A stretch of DNA of 8,393 nucleotides, from assembly GCA_028715865.1 (NCBI GenBank), contig JAQUQY010000057.1, forward strand, positions 1 to 8,393, written 5' to 3'. The stretch comes from Syntrophales bacterium. GTDB lineage: Bacteria > Desulfobacterota > Syntrophia > Syntrophales > UBA2210. Of the stretch, positions 1-6,199 are shown piece by piece (position 1 is the first letter of the stretch; each line of letters begins with the position of its first letter). A program made the position numbers and the translations under genes. The notes below the pieces were generated by a model. It did not search any database. It was not told the DNA's origin and worked only from the letters and a program-made list of their open reading frames with translations.

Positions 1-28
1 AGGAGGAACATCCTGGTTTCTCCCTGTA

Positions 29-400
29 TCAGGGAACTGAAATTGACGCGCTCCCGGAACCGAAACGGCTGCAGTCGGCTTTAACACTCAGCACATCACC
101 GCTATCGGCATCGATTCTGTAGGAATAGGTAAAAGTTGAACGTTCCGGCTGACTTGTGTAGGAGAATGTTTCCAGTATCTGCCCATTCGACGCTATTGTC
201 ACTTCCTTGATATAGTGCCCTTCCGGGTTGCCTACGGTATGGCTTATGGTAACCGTTAAACTGCCTTCGGACCTGTCATAGGACATTGCAATATTTGAAG
301 GGGGATGGGCATACGCCGTAGCGGCAACGAAAAAAAATAATATTAGGACAAGACCAAAATACATGATCCGGACCGATTTCATATTCACTCTCTGTGGCAT
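29..400 (-). CDS. Secreted superoxide-reductase-like (desulfoferrodoxin iron-centre family) small protein
   Basis: This encodes a 123-residue exported protein. Residues 1-31 form a signal peptide: basic start (R4, K8, R11), hydrophobic core about 14-27, and a TAYA cleavage site that would leave His32 as the mature N-terminus. The mature part resembles the iron-binding domain of superoxide reductase. H32-P-P matches the first His ligand region (HVP in classical enzymes), H54 and H62 (in GHYI) match the HP...EHxI pair, and C110 matches the Cys of the CNxHG motif. The usual His three residues after that Cys is Phe113, so four of five canonical iron ligands remain. There is no N-terminal rubredoxin-like domain. 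The start at 400 is supported by GGGAGG six bases upstream; Met7 is an alternative start with a weaker site. The gene follows the hydrolase gene by 42 bases and probably shares its transcript. Superoxide reduction is possible but uncertain; a metal-binding or structural role in the periplasm is equally open. Confidence 0.8.
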   Translation of the reverse strand: MPQRVNMKSVRIMYFGLVLILFFFVAATAYAHPPSNIAMSYDRSEGSLTVTISHTVGNPEGHYIKEVTIASNGQILETFSYTSQPERSTFTYSYRIDADSGDVLSVKADCSRFGSGSASISVP

Positions 401-442
401 GTCTTTCCTCCCTTTCTCTGACAGGACGCGGATTGATGCCCC

Positions 443-1282
443 CTACAGAACGATTTCCCAGTCCTGGGTAAGGGCGCAACATTTCATGGAGAGACCCTTC
501 CCCGCTATGACTGACCCGCATTCGTCAACCATGCTATCAAGGGCTTCATCGCTCCTGTCCTGGTTGTGATGAAACAGTCCCAGCATCTTGACATTCGCTT
601 CAATAGCCAACTTTAACGCGTCGGTGTAGACGGTATGTCCCCATCGATGAGTCTGTTTATATTCTTCTGACGTGAATTCCGCGTCATGGACCAGCAGATC
701 GGCTCCTGAGCAGGCGGAAAGGTATCCCTCGTAGTCGAGACTTCCTGGATGACGGTATGTTAATTCATTGTCCGTCAGAAAAACGAATTTTTTTTCATCT
801 TCCCGGAATATGTATCCCATTCCCTGGTCGGGGTGGCTTAATGGCAGGGAAGTCACTGTAACAGAATCTATTACGATATCATCCCGGTGCAGGTCTTCGT
901 ACTGAAAATGGGGCGCTACGACTTTATAGTCCACGGGAAAGAGAGGGTTTTTCATTGTGTCGGCAAGAACATCTTCAATGGAATGTCCCGGGAGAGGACG
1001 ACCGTGGAAGATGATGCGGGCATTTTTTTGGTAAAGGGGCTTGAAAAAGGGGAAACCCAGCAAGTGATCCCAGTGGGCGTGCGTGATCAGCACATGAAAG
1101 CAAGTGCGGCCTTCCCTGAGGAGCCGGTTGCCCAGGCGCCTGATTCCGGTACCGGCATCCACGATTATAATTTCATCGTTTTTTGTACGAATCTCTATGC
1201 AGGTCGTATCCCCGCCATATTTAAGGTATTCCCGGCCCGACACGGCAATGGAGCCCCTGGCGCCCCAGCACCTTATGATCAT
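443..1282 (-). CDS. Metallo-beta-lactamase-fold hydrolase (PhnP/RNase Z-like branch)
   Basis: This is a 279-residue cytoplasmic metallohydrolase with no signal peptide. The zinc-binding signature HxHxDH is complete: H68, H70, D72 and H73 in the THAHWDH segment. It is followed by H150 in LPLSHPD, the bridging Asp D171 in FLTDNE, and a late His pair H238-H239 in LFHHNQD. An HDAEF motif at 199-203 and WGHT at 214-217 are typical of this branch. The N-terminal WGARGS and YGGDTTC segments are characteristic of the COG1235-like subgroup, whose members act as phosphodiesterases or nucleases; the substrate here cannot be told from sequence. Length is normal for a single-domain member. The start has a good Shine-Dalgarno (AAGGAAGG) about seven bases upstream. 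The 198-base gap from the HD-GYP gene has only a weak sigma70-like pair (TTGCAA/TATGGT, 16-base spacer, 1385-1412), so its own promoter is possible but unproven. Confidence 0.9.
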   Translation of the reverse strand: MIIRCWGARGSIAVSGREYLKYGGDTTCIEIRTKNDEIIIVDAGTGIRRLGNRLLREGRTCFHVLITHAHWDHLLGFPFFKPLYQKNARIIFHGRPLPGHSIEDVLADTMKNPLFPVDYKVVAPHFQYEDLHRDDIVIDSVTVTSLPLSHPDQGMGYIFREDEKKFVFLTDNELTYRHPGSLDYEGYLSACSGADLLVHDAEFTSEEYKQTHRWGHTVYTDALKLAIEANVKMLGLFHHNQDRSDEALDSMVDECGSVIAGKGLSMKCCALTQDWEIVL

Positions 1283-1480
1283 AGGTTCCTTCCTTTCCGG
1301 CTATGCCCTGATTTAATCATTATTGCCGACGTATTCAAACCAGAGGTTCGGCTGCCGCTCAAGTGTACCTTAGCGTTCATGAATACCATAAAGATAGTTC
1401 CATGTCTTGCAAAATGAATTGAACAGGTAGAGGATACTTGCCGGGAAGTGTGTGAAAAACATCACTGAAAGCGTTAGACG

Positions 1481-2410
1481 TCATGCATCTCTGGTAAGGC
1501 TGTATGCGAAGGTTTCGAATGTATCTCTATCGTATTTACCTTTTTCCACATCGTCCTTCATGAGATAGAGCGCCTGTAGGGGGTCCATTGAACTGCGGTA
1601 AGGCCTTTCGTCGTTCGTAATGGCTTCGTAACAGTCTATAAGGGCAATAATCCGGGACTGCCGGTCGATGTTTTTTTTCCCCGAAGGATAGCCGGACCCA
1701 TCAAGTTTTTCGTGATGCTCAAGGGCGGAAAGGGCTATTCGATTATCATTAAAACGGCATGTTCTTAAAATGTCGTGTCCGGAAATGGTGTGCCGTTGCA
1801 TTTCAAGAAATTCCAGATCCGTCAGCCTTCGTGGCGCCTTAAGAATTTCAGAACGGATCACGCTCTTGCCCGTGTCATGAAGCAGGGCGGCCAACCCCAG
1901 TGTTTTTGTCTCCTCTTTCGGGAGACGCACGAAATAGGCGAATCGAATGGACAGGGCCATTACATTTATGGAGTGAAGCGTGGTGCTGTAGTCACTGCAG
2001 GAAAGGTTTATGAGATGTTTAATAACGTCGGCTTCTCTTGAGTAATCGCTTATGAGGATTCCCACTGTATCGGACAGGCCTTCCAGGCCGCCACTTCTTG
2101 GTTCCGAGAGCGTTTCCTCAACAATTGAGACAACGGTTCGTTTTATTTTTTCAGAGTTTCTCTCTTTAACGCTTACCGTGAGGTCGTGATTAAAAGCCTC
2201 CTGTGCTTCCTGGAGTCCATTTATTTTGTCTTTTTCTCTCATAAAAAGAGGCTCCGGCAGCCTTCCTTCTTCAACTCGCATATCGCTGATGGTCACCCCC
2301 TCTGGCTTATAGAGGATAAAGCTCCCTTCATCAGTCTTAATGTAGAGCGGGACGTTCCTGTAATAATAAAGTTGCGTCTTTCTGGCAATTATCATACCTG
2401 AAGCATTCAT
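1481..2410 (-). CDS. HD-GYP domain protein, probable cyclic-di-GMP phosphodiesterase
   Basis: This is a 309-residue soluble protein. The C-terminal half (about 130-300) is an HD-GYP domain, a family that hydrolyses the second messenger cyclic di-GMP to pGpG or GMP using a two- or three-metal centre. All key positions are present: H146, H178-D179 in LLHDTGK, H207, H212, H232-H233-E234, the GYP triplet at 240-242 and D259 in the DCYEA segment, followed by RPYR at 269-272. I therefore expect an active enzyme. The N-terminal 100 or so residues are not a receiver, PAS or GAF domain that I recognise; they contain a YRNVPLYIKT strand region and a helical EAQEAFN segment, and probably sense or dock something. 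The usual KPG after the metal site is replaced by KAPRR. The start at 2410 has an AGGAGAGGAC Shine-Dalgarno immediately upstream. A sigma28-like promoter and an upstream terminator suggest separate transcription from the transporter gene. Confidence 0.93.
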   Translation of the reverse strand: MNASGMIIARKTQLYYYRNVPLYIKTDEGSFILYKPEGVTISDMRVEEGRLPEPLFMREKDKINGLQEAQEAFNHDLTVSVKERNSEKIKRTVVSIVEETLSEPRSGGLEGLSDTVGILISDYSREADVIKHLINLSCSDYSTTLHSINVMALSIRFAYFVRLPKEETKTLGLAALLHDTGKSVIRSEILKAPRRLTDLEFLEMQRHTISGHDILRTCRFNDNRIALSALEHHEKLDGSGYPSGKKNIDRQSRIIALIDCYEAITNDERPYRSSMDPLQALYLMKDDVEKGKYDRDTFETFAYSLTRDA

Positions 2411-2448
2411 GTCCTCTCCTGAATGATAGTTTTGGGAATCTATTTCTC

Positions 2449-2476
2449 TTATCGACAGACCTTCACCAGAACTTTA
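2449..2476 (-). promoter_or_regulatory. Candidate sigma28 (FliA)-type promoter for the HD-GYP gene
   Basis: On the minus strand, TAAAGTTC (2476-2469) and GTCGATAA (2456-2449) each match seven of eight bases of the sigma28 consensus TAAAGTTT / GCCGATAA. The spacer is 12 bases instead of the usual 11. Transcription would start near 2441, leaving a leader of about 30 bases that contains the HD-GYP ribosome binding site. Sigma28 drives late flagellar and chemotaxis genes, and HD-GYP proteins often control motility, so the pairing is sensible. The extra spacer base is the main reason for doubt. Confidence 0.35.
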
Positions 2477-2503
2477 GACAAGCGAATAGCCTCCGCTTGC
2501 CTG

Positions 2504-2551
2504 AAAAAAAGAAGAGAGAGGGTTTTGATCAAGCCCTGCAACTGCTCTCCC
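2504..2551 (-). terminator. Candidate intrinsic terminator after the cation transporter gene
   Basis: Starting seven bases past the transporter stop codon, the minus strand can fold GGGAGAG (2551-2545) with CTCTCTT (2518-2512), two pairs being G-U, and AGGG (2537-2534) with CCCT (2522-2519), around an 11-base loop with a one-sided seven-base bulge. An unbroken run of seven T residues follows (2510-2504). Placement and T-tract fit a rho-independent terminator; the bulge makes the stem weaker than average. Confidence 0.45.
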
Positions 2552-2557
2552 TGACTT

Positions 2558-3520
2558 TCACGGAGCACTTTCTCCGGTGGCGACCGTGAAAACAAAACAT
2601 CCTTCAGGGCAGTCTTCCCCCCTGCACCCATCAAGGCATGGTTCTACGTGAATTAAAACGTTCGTCTCTGGAAACACATCCTCTATGTCTTTTGTAAGAA
2701 TTTCCGCAAGGGCATGGGAATCATCGACGGTCATTACTGAATCAACTTTCATGTGAAACTCGACGAAACGAACGCGTCCAGCGCGGCGGGAACGGAAGCG
2801 ATGGTATCCATGAACATCGGGATACCTGGATTTAATGAGACTGCGCATAACCCTTTCTTCTTCTTCTGGAAGGCTCGCATCGAGAAGATCTCCAACAGCC
2901 TTAACAAGCAGCTTCCATCCCGTCACCGCGATGAGCAGCGCCACGCAGAGAGCTACCAGTGGATCGATCCAGTATAAGTTTGAAGACGGGAAAAACCATC
3001 CAGCGGCCATTATTAGCAGCAAACTCGCCAGCACACCAAGTGAAGTATATACGTCGGTTCTCAGGTGCCATGCGTTCCCCTGGAGCGCCACGGATTCCGT
3101 TGCGTAACCTATCCTGAACAGCTTCCGGGACACCAGTGTGTTCACCACAACGGAAAAGGCCATGACAGCGATGCCCACTCCAATCATTGAAACCGGTTCG
3201 GGATTGACAAGCTTCTTTATCGCCTCGTAGACAATCCAGGCCGAAGCGGCCAGAATGAGAAGGGCCTCTATTGAACCGGATATATTTTCGATTTTTTCGT
3301 GGCCGAAGGGATGAACCCGGTCGGGAGGAATTTCCGACCTTTTGACTGAAAAAAGTGCAATAAGCGACGCAAGCAGATCCATACCCGAATGAATCGCCTC
3401 GGATATGACGGCCATTGAGCCGATGTAGATGCCCGCTGACAGCTTAAGCACAACAAGGGTGCTGTTCGAGGCGACGGACAGCCAGGCAACCGATGCTTTG
3501 TCCTTTTGCGTGTATGCCAT
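2558..3520 (-). CDS. Cation diffusion facilitator (CDF) metal efflux transporter
   Basis: This is a 320-residue inner-membrane protein of the CDF family, which exports divalent metals (Zn, Cd, Fe, Mn) in exchange for protons. Six membrane segments fit at about 11-34, 38-58, 82-102, 112-131, 152-176 and 184-208, followed by the cytoplasmic ferredoxin-like dimerisation domain (about 210-295). The transport-site residues are H44 and D48 in helix 2 and H152 and D156 in helix 5. This HxxxD/HxxxD arrangement is like zinc-preferring members rather than the DxxxD of YiiP, so zinc is the best guess. The family signature HPFGHEK is at 70-76. Unusually, the C-terminus carries four cysteines, C295, C299, C304 and C308, after the HVEPC motif. 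No convincing Shine-Dalgarno precedes the ATG and no other in-frame start fits, so translation may depend on the upstream GMP-synthase-like gene 55 bases away. Confidence 0.93.
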   Translation of the reverse strand: MAYTQKDKASVAWLSVASNSTLVVLKLSAGIYIGSMAVISEAIHSGMDLLASLIALFSVKRSEIPPDRVHPFGHEKIENISGSIEALLILAASAWIVYEAIKKLVNPEPVSMIGVGIAVMAFSVVVNTLVSRKLFRIGYATESVALQGNAWHLRTDVYTSLGVLASLLLIMAAGWFFPSSNLYWIDPLVALCVALLIAVTGWKLLVKAVGDLLDASLPEEEERVMRSLIKSRYPDVHGYHRFRSRRAGRVRFVEFHMKVDSVMTVDDSHALAEILTKDIEDVFPETNVLIHVEPCLDGCRGEDCPEGCFVFTVATGESAP

Positions 3521-3575
3521 GGCGCAATGAGCCGCTTTAGAAAAGGAACTTTTAGCCGCGGGAATTCCTCCCGGA

Positions 3576-4541
3576 TCAGACGGCCTCGATGGTAGAGGGC
3601 GGCTTTTTTGTTATGTTGTAGGTTACGCTTACCACGCCCGGAACAAGAGAGGTTATGTCATCGGCCAGATGCTCCAATGTTTCGTGAGGAATTCTGGTTG
3701 GAGACGCGGTTATGGCATCTTCGCTTTCCCAGCAGCGCAGCTCTATCTGGTAACCGAAATCTCGCTTGCCGTTCCTCACGCCTGTGACCCGGTCTTCATG
3801 GAGAATAGCCAGATATTGAAATGCCGTGGTTGAGGCCAGTTGCTTTTCAAGTATTTCCGTGGCCACCCGAACCATGGCAACCCGCTCTGGCGTCACCTCG
3901 CCTATTACTCTGGCCGCCAGTGCCGGCCCTGGAAAGGGGGGGCGGAGATAGAGTTTCGGATGAAGCCCCGTCGCCTTTCCAACCATCCGTATGGCCGGCT
4001 TCCTCAGTTCAATGAGGGGTTCAAGGATTTTATAGCCGAAGCGCTCTTCAGGATCAATTCCCAGTTGTTCCAAAATGTTATGCTGGCGCTTGATTCCGGC
4101 GACTGTTTCCTCCACATCGGTGTAGTTGGTCCCCTGAAGGAGATAACGCGCACCACTATCCTTGACAATTTTTCCGAAAACATCCTTGTAGAATGTTTCC
4201 GTGATGGCATCCCTTTTTTCCTCGGGGTCTGTCTTCCCCTTCAGGGCAGCGAAAAATGCCTCTCCGGAATCTATGATTTCAACGGTAATTCCAAGCTCGG
4301 CAAACCAGAGGCGGATTTGTTCCGGTTCGCCCTTACGCATAAGCCCGCTGTCGATGAAGAAAGATTTCAGGCGATCACCCAGCGCCTTGTGGGCAAGCAT
4401 GGTAACCACGGCTGAATCAACACCGCCGGAAAGGGCGTTTACGGCTATGCCCTTCCCCACTATGGAGTCGATTTCGGAAACTTTTTTTTCGATGAACAAT
4501 TCGGCGTTCAAATCATTAAGGGATAGTTCCTTCAGTTTCAT
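3576..4541 (-). CDS. GMP-synthase-like ATP pyrophosphatase, synthetase subunit without glutaminase (GuaA C-terminal family)
   Basis: This 321-residue cytoplasmic protein corresponds to the ATP-PPase and C-terminal dimerisation domains of GMP synthase, which activates XMP with ATP and aminates it to GMP. The P-loop SGGVDS is at 38-43, LQGTNYTD at 135-142, KRQHN at 151-155, the PFPGPAL motif at 202-208, and the tail KPPSTIEAV at 313-321. The glutamine amidotransferase domain of ordinary bacterial GuaA is absent, so ammonia must come from a separate subunit or another source. Several positions differ from standard GuaA: FIDSGLMR where VDNGLLR is usual, KRQHN for KSHHN, and EAV for EWE at the end. 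It could be an archaeal-type split GMP synthase subunit or a paralogue with another substrate; I recall similar proteins in Deltaproteobacteria labelled ExsB family. No symbol is given for that reason. GGAG lies about ten bases before the start, which overlaps the stop of a small upstream ORF (ATGA). Confidence 0.85.
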   Translation of the reverse strand: MKLKELSLNDLNAELFIEKKVSEIDSIVGKGIAVNALSGGVDSAVVTMLAHKALGDRLKSFFIDSGLMRKGEPEQIRLWFAELGITVEIIDSGEAFFAALKGKTDPEEKRDAITETFYKDVFGKIVKDSGARYLLQGTNYTDVEETVAGIKRQHNILEQLGIDPEERFGYKILEPLIELRKPAIRMVGKATGLHPKLYLRPPFPGPALAARVIGEVTPERVAMVRVATEILEKQLASTTAFQYLAILHEDRVTGVRNGKRDFGYQIELRCWESEDAITASPTRIPHETLEHLADDITSLVPGVVSVTYNITKKPPSTIEAV

Positions 4542-4705
4542 GATCCATTTTCTCCAGACTTGTTATTTCCGTGTCGGCGACAATTCCGTAAAGAGGGGCT
4601 GATGAATATCACGAAAATTAGTGGGAACGCAAGCCCCAAGGACAGTATCACGCCGAGGCCTCTCTGTATTTCCGATCCCGGTCCACGCATAATAACCGGA
4701 GTCAT
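4538..4705 (-). CDS. Candidate small single-span membrane protein, translationally coupled to the GMP-synthase-like gene
   Basis: This 55-codon ORF ends with a TGA that overlaps the ATG of the next gene as ATGA, a usual arrangement for co-translated genes. A strongly hydrophobic stretch of about 21 residues (roughly 17-37) is followed by a basic segment, LRNCRRHGNNK, so the C-terminus would face the cytoplasm. AGGA stands four to five bases before the chosen ATG; a later ATG at 4690 would give 50 residues but has no clear ribosome site. The frame stays open upstream to an ATG at 4741. I do not recognise the family. It could be a chance ORF in a 244-base gap, but the hydrophobic core, the charge bias and the exact four-base overlap favour a real gene. 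A competing frame (4563-4760) has none of these properties. Confidence 0.42.
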   Translation of the reverse strand: MTPVIMRGPGSEIQRGLGVILSLGLAFPLIFVIFISPSLRNCRRHGNNKSGENGS

Positions 4706-4785
4706 GATTCCTGTATAACCTGTGGATCGGTTCCGTGGCATACCAGCAGATAGAATTCATTCAAAACTACAGATATTACATGGCA

Positions 4786-5886
4786 CTAGTATCTAAACAC
4801 CGCCGCTACCGATCCCCCCCCCGGAATATTGGATGAATCAAGGACATGTACGGTACCTCCGTTAAAGAGGGTCTGGATTGCCGCGAAATCGACAAGATCC
4901 AGCGAAGAAGGGTCGAAAGTGTCCGATAGAACAACGTCTCCGGATTCGCTGTTATAGATCCCCCACTGTTGAATGCCCCGGGCGGCGAAGAGCGTCCCAA
5001 CCCTTCCGTGAAAAGCAGCCCGTACAATTTCCCTGATATCGCGGGACGCAAGGCCGGTTCCGGCGCTTTTCCTGTATAGCGCCAGCGCATCACGTTCCTT
5101 GTCGCTCAGTATGTCCTCTATCAGGGGCATTGCCATACGATGCAGATCATCGCCGCTTAAACCTTCTGGATTTCCTGAAATGGGTTTAGCCAGAAGATAC
5201 TGGTAGGTGCCGGCCTCTCTATATATGGGGAAAAGATAATCCACACCGGCAAATATAAGCGGATCACGCCTGTCTCTCAAAACATCCTGAAGTCCCCGGT
5301 CCACCTGTTTAAAGAATTTCAAAACCTGGGCCTTTGTGTTTTCCGTTCCCGTGTGGAGCTGAAGCCGCTTTTCGAAGTCATCCAGATCCAGAGCTTCCGT
5401 AAGATTCTGAGGAACGTCCTTAAGAGGAATTTCATTCTGGCGCCGGCGCGTGCATTCAAAGAGCCTTACATCCCCCTGGCTTATGGCGATAATCAGAAAC
5501 GACGCGTCCCTTGCCATGATGCCGATGAGGGGCTTCAAATGAAAATGTTTGGATACCACCACAAGTTCTTCGAAACCATCAGAAGCCTTGAAGCTATGAA
5601 AAGAATCGGTTGAAACGAAAAGGGCCAGGCCGTCCTGTTGATTTCTCCAGAATAGCTCATCGTTTACAAGTTCCTGGGCCGGAGCCAGCAGTTCCCTGAT
5701 TTCCGACGGCCTGAGATCGCTCATCATCAGCCGGTTTTCCGCTTCCCGAAGAAGATTCTTAAATCGTATAAGGTTTTGTTGTATTTCCGGACCCTTCCTG
5801 TGGGTGGGCATGTAAATTGACATACAGATTCCAACGTGTTTATTCGCCAAAGCCAATAATTCATCGAGAGATTGTACAGTGTTCAT
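4786..5886 (-). CDS. Bacterial eRF1-like (baeRF family) protein, probable ribosome-associated factor
   Basis: This is a 366-residue cytoplasmic protein of the bacterial relatives of archaeo-eukaryotic release factor 1, most like the baeRF3/baeRF7 type. Family features in order are SIYMPTHRKGPE (23-34), the RFKNLLREAE helix (41-50), FWRNQQDGLALF (79-90), FHLKP (115-119), a middle domain with ISQGDVRLFE, then AGVDYLFPIYRE and GNPEGLS, and an L7Ae-like C-terminal domain ending in GGGSVAAVFRY. The catalytic GGQ of true release factors is absent; the corresponding region reads LHTGTEN. The family is predicted from comparative genomics to act in ribosome rescue or translation quality control, without direct proof known to me. 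I chose the ATG at 5886 because AAAGGGAGGT (5904-5895) lies eight to nine bases upstream and family members begin at this point; an ATG at 5916 would add ten residues but lacks a good ribosome site. The histidine kinase is divergent. Confidence 0.88.
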   Translation of the reverse strand: MNTVQSLDELLALANKHVGICMSIYMPTHRKGPEIQQNLIRFKNLLREAENRLMMSDLRPSEIRELLAPAQELVNDELFWRNQQDGLALFVSTDSFHSFKASDGFEELVVVSKHFHLKPLIGIMARDASFLIIAISQGDVRLFECTRRRQNEIPLKDVPQNLTEALDLDDFEKRLQLHTGTENTKAQVLKFFKQVDRGLQDVLRDRRDPLIFAGVDYLFPIYREAGTYQYLLAKPISGNPEGLSGDDLHRMAMPLIEDILSDKERDALALYRKSAGTGLASRDIREIVRAAFHGRVGTLFAARGIQQWGIYNSESGDVVLSDTFDPSSLDLVDFAAIQTLFNGGTVHVLDSSNIPGGGSVAAVFRY

Positions 5887-5894
5887 TACACAAG

Positions 5895-5904
5895 ACCTCC
5901 CTTT
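5895..5904 (-). promoter_or_regulatory. Ribosome binding site that sets the baeRF start
   Basis: AAAGGGAGGT on the minus strand is a near-ideal Shine-Dalgarno eight bases before the ATG at 5886. It would lie inside the coding region if the longer ORF from 5916 were used, which argues for the shorter protein. Confidence 0.7.
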
Positions 5905-5938
5905 CGCGTCGTCCATTCATCCATAGAACCTTAGAGAC

Positions 5939-5967
5939 GTTTTATCAGGGACACTTCACGCTATCAA
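5939..5967 (-). promoter_or_regulatory. Candidate sigma70 promoter for the baeRF gene
   Basis: The minus strand has TTGATA (5967-5962, five of six to consensus), a 17-base spacer and TAAAAC (5944-5939, four of six). Transcription from about 5932 would give a leader of roughly 45 bases containing the strong ribosome binding site. Matches of this quality do occur by chance. Confidence 0.38.
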
Positions 5968-6134
5968 GGCGCCCCAACTTTTTTATGATTGTACATGCTT
6001 GCCCATTCATAATAAAGCCAAAAATATTTTCATTTCCGGACGATCGATTGCGACATCGGGAATCGCCTCCGCATCATTCTGCTGAAAAATTTATACACAA
6101 CATAAAACTGGTTTATTTCGACCGATGGAGTCTC

Positions 6135-6164
6135 TTGCGATTTAAAAACTCCTGTGCTTATAGT
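6135..6164 (+). promoter_or_regulatory. Candidate sigma70 promoter for the histidine kinase gene
   Basis: TTGCGA (6135-6140, four of six) and TATAGT (6159-6164, five of six) are separated by 18 bases. Transcription from about 6171 would give a leader of about 29 bases that includes the AAGGGG ribosome binding site at 6188-6193. Confidence 0.4.
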
Positions 6165-6199
6165 GGCACGCTAAATTGATGGCAAATAAGGGGTGTCCC

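Larger units (their letters stand above)
5887..6199. other. Divergent intergenic region
   Basis: This 313-base gap separates the baeRF gene from the histidine kinase gene. It is clearly more AT-rich than the flanking genes, especially 5978-6032 and 6083-6120, as expected for a promoter region. It holds one promoter candidate per direction, listed separately. I found no convincing ORF, riboswitch, tRNA or strong inverted repeat in it. Confidence 0.7.

Noticed and set aside
1..28. AGGAGGA on the plus strand at the left edge, like a ribosome binding site
   Set aside because: No start codon with an open frame follows it on the plus strand, and it lies just past the stop of a minus-strand gene.
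1279..1380. 33-codon minus-strand frame ending with an ATGA overlap at the hydrolase start
   Set aside because: There is no ribosome binding site before its ATG and no recognisable feature in the peptide; the overlap alone is likely chance at this length.
887..1417. Plus-strand open frame of 176 codons over the hydrolase gene
   Set aside because: It is antisense to a complete metallo-beta-lactamase-fold protein and has no family features of its own.
3840..4415. Plus-strand open frame of 191 codons inside the GMP-synthase-like gene
   Set aside because: It overlaps the conserved ATP-PPase motifs on the other strand and its translation shows no domain.
4563..4760. Alternative 65-codon minus-strand frame in the gap before the GMP-synthase-like gene
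   Set aside because: It has no hydrophobic core or motif and does not reach the downstream start, unlike the overlapping frame ending at 4538.
5887..5916. Longer baeRF protein starting at 5916
   Set aside because: The strong ribosome binding site lies between the two ATGs, the upstream ATG has only a distant AAGG, and the family N-terminus begins near the ATG at 5886.
6164..6178. TGGCACG followed by TTGA, resembling a sigma54 promoter upstream of the histidine kinase
   Set aside because: The second element is shifted by one base and lacks the required GC, so the GG-N10-GC rule fails. The box would also lie only about 20-35 bases from the start codon.
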